NCBI GenBank assembly: GCA_964362915.1
Contig: CAYIGH010000045.1
Span: 1 to 6,224 of the forward strand
Length of the DNA stretch: 6,224 nucleotides
DNA from: JAUSIK01 sp964362915
Lineage (GTDB): Archaea; Nanobdellota; Nanobdellia; Pacearchaeales; GW2011-AR1
Direction: 5' to 3'
A program made the translations under genes and the position numbers. A model generated the notes under the pieces. That model saw only the letters and a program-made list of their open reading frames with translations. It searched no databases and had not been told where the DNA came from. Shown here in pieces: positions 3,666 through 6,224 of this stretch. The number at the start of each line of letters is the position of its first letter. The stretch's first letter is position 1.

Positions 3666-4643
3666 TTAAAAATTTAGTTTTGTGTATATTTCTTCTTTTC
3701 CAGCAGCTATAACCCCGATTCTTTTTGCTGTATAATCAATAGCCTTTTTATCCATGTCTGTTACTTTTCCACCAATTGCATTAACTAAAACCTCTCCTGG
3801 AGAAACATCCCAACTATAAGTCCAGTTATTTATATAACAATCAAGGCTCCCCCTAGAAACTTGCGACATAGAATATTGGCCCCCATTTAGCATATAAACA
3901 GTTGACTTGGAAGGCATCTTTTCTAACATTTCCAATCCTTCTTTTCTTTTATCTTCATTAGATCTAGTTATTTGAGTAGAGATCTGAATTGGTTGATTTC
4001 CCCTTCTTTTGAGCCTTTTCTCTCTTTCTTTTTTCAAATCTAGATGCTTATCTTTAGTAATATTCCAAACATTCGCCTTGCTTTCATTTCCCCTCAAGGA
4101 TGCTGAATAAATAATATTTTCTGAAATATTATAAATTGCCCCAATCCTAGGCCTATCACCAATAAAAAAGGCAACAGCTGAGGAAAATAAAGGCAGCTCT
4201 AATCTAAAAGCATTTGTTCCATCAAGCGGATCAAATAATATACAAATATTATTTTCATCGTATCTACTACAGAAATCTGAATATTTTTTACTAATCTTGT
4301 CATCAACAGAACTAAGCCTTTTTAACACATCCTCAATTGCTTTTTTTTCTGAATCAGAAATCTTGCCAGTTTCAAGTTTTTCAAATTCTTCTCCAAAATA
4401 CTTATAATCAAAATTATAATCGCTAGATAAATTTCTTAGTTCATTTTCCAAGCTCTTAATTAAGGAAAAAGTAGCGTCATGGTCAGCCATCGTTGAGGGA
4501 TTTGCACCTTCGGCCAAAGCTACAGCCTCTTCATAATACCTAATCGCAGAAATGCCTCCAGCCAAGACAGATTGCCTAGCTAGATTTTCAAGAATCTCCC
4601 ATCCTTTTCCATTATCCCTACTTAATCTTTCCTCCAACACCAA
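3666..4643 (-). CDS. Inositol monophosphatase / CysQ-family Mg2+-dependent phosphatase
   Basis: This protein of about 325 residues has all three sugar-phosphatase motifs: YFGEE (82-86), FDPLDGTN (137-144) and WDVSPGEVLVNAIGGKVTD (278-296). The acidic residues E85/E86, D138, D141 and D279 bind the metals that activate water. The family hydrolyses inositol phosphates, fructose-1,6-bisphosphate or 3'-phosphoadenosine 5'-phosphate, and the substrate cannot be told here. The N-terminal helix and the TMAD segment (51-54) also fit. It is longer than the usual 250-270 residues. A charged helical insert of about 30 residues (88-132) sits between GEE and DPLDGT, and a Lys/Arg-rich segment lies at 197-215. 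The start is unclear: no in-frame ATG precedes Met52. TTG 4643, GTG 4640 and TTG 4637 are the options. A TATA-like GCTTATTAAA (4670-4661) would place transcription near 4640, so a leaderless GTG or TTG start is possible. Confidence 0.85.
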   Translation of the reverse strand: MVLEERLSRDNGKGWEILENLARQSVLAGGISAIRYYEEAVALAEGANPSTMADHDATFSLIKSLENELRNLSSDYNFDYKYFGEEFEKLETGKISDSEKKAIEDVLKRLSSVDDKISKKYSDFCSRYDENNICILFDPLDGTNAFRLELPLFSSAVAFFIGDRPRIGAIYNISENIIYSASLRGNESKANVWNITKDKHLDLKKEREKRLKRRGNQPIQISTQITRSNEDKRKEGLEMLEKMPSKSTVYMLNGGQYSMSQVSRGSLDCYINNWTYSWDVSPGEVLVNAIGGKVTDMDKKAIDYTAKRIGVIAAGKEEIYTKLNF

Positions 4644-4652
4644 GAAGCATAG

Positions 4653-4702
4653 AATATAGATTTAATAAGCTTAATCACAATCGAGAATATAGTTCAATAT
4701 AG
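4653..4702. repeat. Three AATATAG copies upstream of the phosphatase gene
   Basis: AATATAG occurs at 4653-4659, 4686-4692 and 4696-4702. The last two are exactly 10 bp apart, one helical turn; the first two extend to AGAATATAG. They lie in the promoter region of the minus-strand gene and could be regulator half-sites, or chance in AT-rich DNA. Confidence 0.3.
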
Positions 4703-4809
4703 CGAACACATTTAATTGTCTTGATAAATTGCTTTATTTATACTCAAATTATGAGAAGCTAATATTTAGATAATCCTTAGAATTTCGCTGAAAATATCTT
4801 AATTTTTCT

Positions 4810-4826
4810 TTTTATCGTCGATAAAA
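4810..4826. promoter_or_regulatory. 17-bp perfect palindrome upstream of the gyrB promoter
   Basis: TTTTATCG-T-CGATAAAA has perfect 8-bp arms around a single central base and ends 4 bp before the gyrB BRE. Its form fits a dimeric regulator operator. The arms are GC-poor and the loop is 1 nt, so it is not a hairpin terminator. The rest of the 4651-4879 intergenic region holds the two divergent promoters and no gene that I can see. Confidence 0.45.
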
Positions 4827-4830
4827 CTGT

Positions 4831-4845
4831 AGAAAGGTTTTTAAA
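4831..4845 (+). promoter_or_regulatory. BRE/TATA promoter of gyrB
   Basis: AGAAAGG (4831-4837) plus TTTTTAAA (4838-4845). The predicted transcription start is near 4867, giving a leader of about 13 nt. No ribosome binding site better than CTAAG precedes ATG 4880, consistent with very short-leader translation. Confidence 0.6.
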
Positions 4846-4879
4846 CTAAGTTTGGTTTTTTACTATCTAAGAAACTAAG

Positions 4880-6224
4880 ATGACAGATAAGAAAGAATAT
4901 TCTGCGGAGAAGATTACTGTACTGGAGGGTCTGGACGCAGTAAGGAAAAGACCAAGTATGTACATAGGAAGCACAAGCAAATCAGGATTGCATCACCTTG
5001 TTTATGAAGTTGTTGATAATTCAGTTGATGAGGCAATGGTAGGACATTGCAGCAAGATTACAGTAACTTTGAATAAAGACGGCAGTGTGACTGTTATTGA
5101 TAATGGGAGAGGCATTCCTGTGGATATACATCCTATTTACAAGAGGCCTGCTTTGGAAATAGTTATTACTAAATTGCATGCGGGCGGGAAATTTGATAAA
5201 GGGAGCTATGCTGTTTCGGGAGGATTGCATGGTGTGGGTATTAGTGTAGTTGCCGCTTTATCAAAACATATGGAGGTTATTGTCAAGAGAGGCGGGAAAA
5301 AGTATAAGCAAGAGTATAAAATAGGGAAGCCATTATACGATGTTAAAGTTGTAGGCGAGGTTTCTAAAGAGGAGACTGGCACTGAAGTAATATTTTTACC
5401 TGATGATACTATATTTTCTACAACTAAATTTGATTTTTCTGTTTTGGAAACAAGATTTAGGGAGATTGCATTTTTGAATAAAGGTTTAAAAATTATTTTG
5501 AAAGATGAGGTTGGCGGCAAGGAAGAAACTTTTTTTTATGAGGGAGGGATTGTAGAATTTGTTAAATGGCTGAATCAGTCTAAAGAAGCCCTGCATAAGC
5601 CAATTTATTATATTAAAGAAGAAACAGGAATAGTAGTAGAATGTTCTGTTCAATATAATTCAGGATATCAAGAAAATGTTCTGGGTTTTGTAAATACTAT
5701 TAATACTGTTGAAGGAGGAACGCATGTTATCGGTTTCAAGACCGCTTTAACAAGGGCTATTAATGATTATGCTAATAAAAATAATATGTTAAAAAACGGG
5801 GATGGCAATTTAACTGGAGACGATGTTAGAGAGGGTTTGACTGCAATTATTTCTACTAAAATACCAGAACCACAGTTTGAGGGGCAGACAAAGACTAAGT
5901 TGGGAAATAGCGAGGTTAAAGGGATTGTTGACAAAATTAGTATGGCTTCCCTTACTGAATTTTTTGAAGAGAATCCTACTATTGCTAGAAGGATTGTTGC
6001 AAAATCTTTAGAGTCGCAGAAAGCAAGAAATGCGGCTAAGAAAGCTAAAGAATTAGTAAGAAGAAAGAGTGCATTTGGCGGGGGCGGTTTGCCTGGAAAG
6101 CTCGCTGATTGCTCTGATAAGAAATCTGAAAATACAGAATTATTTATTGTGGAAGGAGATTCTGCCGGAGGTTGTTTTTCTGGAGATACTAAAGTAGAAC
6201 TAACAGACGGAAGAAACTTGAGTT
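4880..6224 (+). CDS. gyrB: DNA gyrase subunit B, N-terminal part, interrupted by an intein (3' end outside window)
   Basis: 448 codons are open to the window end. GyrB binds and hydrolyses ATP and, with GyrA, introduces negative supercoils. The GHKL ATPase domain shows EVVDNSVDEA (43-52, Mg2+-site Asn47), VIDNGRGIP (72-80), the lid SGGLHGVGISVV (113-124) and GTEV (167-170). The transducer domain has NTINTVEGGTH (272-282) and QTKTKLGN (336-343), whose K338 contacts the ATP gamma-phosphate in the family. Then KSAFGGGGLPGKLADCSD leads into the TOPRIM motif LFIVEGDSAGG (421-431), with catalytic E425. E. coli numbering is nearly identical. After G431 the expected SAKQGRD is replaced by C432 FSGDTKVELTDGR, an intein start. 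It is a bacterial-type enzyme, probably acquired by an archaeal ancestor. The ATG is supported by the promoter and by the usual family start just before YSAEKITVLEGLDAVRKRP. Confidence 0.96.
   Translation, partial: MTDKKEYSAEKITVLEGLDAVRKRPSMYIGSTSKSGLHHLVYEVVDNSVDEAMVGHCSKITVTLNKDGSVTVIDNGRGIPVDIHPIYKRPALEIVITKLHAGGKFDKGSYAVSGGLHGVGISVVAALSKHMEVIVKRGGKKYKQEYKIGKPLYDVKVVGEVSKEETGTEVIFLPDDTIFSTTKFDFSVLETRFREIAFLNKGLKIILKDEVGGKEETFFYEGGIVEFVKWLNQSKEALHKPIYYIKEETGIVVECSVQYNSGYQENVLGFVNTINTVEGGTHVIGFKTALTRAINDYANKNNMLKNGDGNLTGDDVREGLTAIISTKIPEPQFEGQTKTKLGNSEVKGIVDKISMASLTEFFEENPTIARRIVAKSLESQKARNAAKKAKELVRRKSAFGGGGLPGKLADCSDKKSENTELFIVEGDSAGGCFSGDTKVELTDGRNLS
6173..6224 (+). mobile_element. Intein N-terminus inside GyrB (continues beyond window)
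   Basis: The 17 residues CFSGDTKVELTDGRNLS carry intein block A: nucleophilic Cys1, then F-S-G-D-T-x-V. The insertion lies between EGDSAGG and the Ser that normally follows, interrupting the TOPRIM active site. The start of the Synechocystis GyrB intein, as I recall it, is CFSGDTLVALTDGR at the same site, which is very close. Unspliced protein would lack a functional cleavage centre, so protein splicing should be required for gyrase activity. Whether it carries a LAGLIDADG homing endonuclease, and what C-terminal residues it has, lies beyond position 6224. Confidence 0.9.

Noticed and set aside
5021..5520. Two minus-strand open frames inside gyrB
   Set aside because: Antisense shadows of a well-conserved gyrB coding region.
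1..6224. tRNA, rRNA, CRISPR array or riboswitch
   Set aside because: I saw no cloverleaf-like sequence, no regularly spaced repeats with spacers, and no recognisable riboswitch core on either strand.

Overview
The window is AT-rich and looks archaeal. It has Kae1, the eukaryote-type ribosomal proteins L7Ae, S28e and L24e in the classic archaeal gene order, BRE/TATA-type promoters and mostly GGAGG-type ribosome binding sites. Very compact genes, a VapBC module, and a bacterial-type gyrase B subunit inside an archaeal genome suggest a small-genome DPANN-type archaeon (Woesearchaeota or Pacearchaeota-like). That lineage call is inference.

Layout. 1-414: C-terminal part of Kae1 (tRNA t6A synthesis), cut by the window edge. 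415-1890: a decay zone. It holds an intact AbrB-fold antitoxin (vapB-like, 456-680) overlapping a PIN toxin with an in-frame TGA that is also cut short. After these come a Gly/Ser/Thr-rich C-terminal tail of a lost protein, a second short acidic tail, and the C-terminal two thirds of an IS5/IS4-type DDE transposase with an in-frame TAA. 1834-3621: a ribosomal protein operon, L7Ae - ORF105 - S28e - ORF74 - ORF108 - L24e. The L7Ae, S28e, L24e order is conserved in archaea, but three unrecognised small genes sit between them here. Two of the three share a C-terminal motif. 3645-4643 (minus): an inositol monophosphatase/CysQ-family phosphatase convergent with the operon, with a poly-T terminator. 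4651-4879: divergent intergenic region with a 17-bp perfect palindrome just upstream of the gyrB promoter. 4880-6224: gyrB, running off the end. Its reading frame changes after EGDSAGG from the expected SAKQG continuation into CFSGDTKV, the start of an intein.

The strongest unusual signals are the intein in the TOPRIM catalytic motif of GyrB and the three extra small genes in the ribosomal operon. In the operon, gene ends encode the ribosome binding sites of the next genes. Three promoters in the window (vapB, L7Ae, gyrB) share an AGAAAG + TTTWTAA-type core. That core places the vapB start codon at the predicted transcription start, so vapB is probably leaderless.
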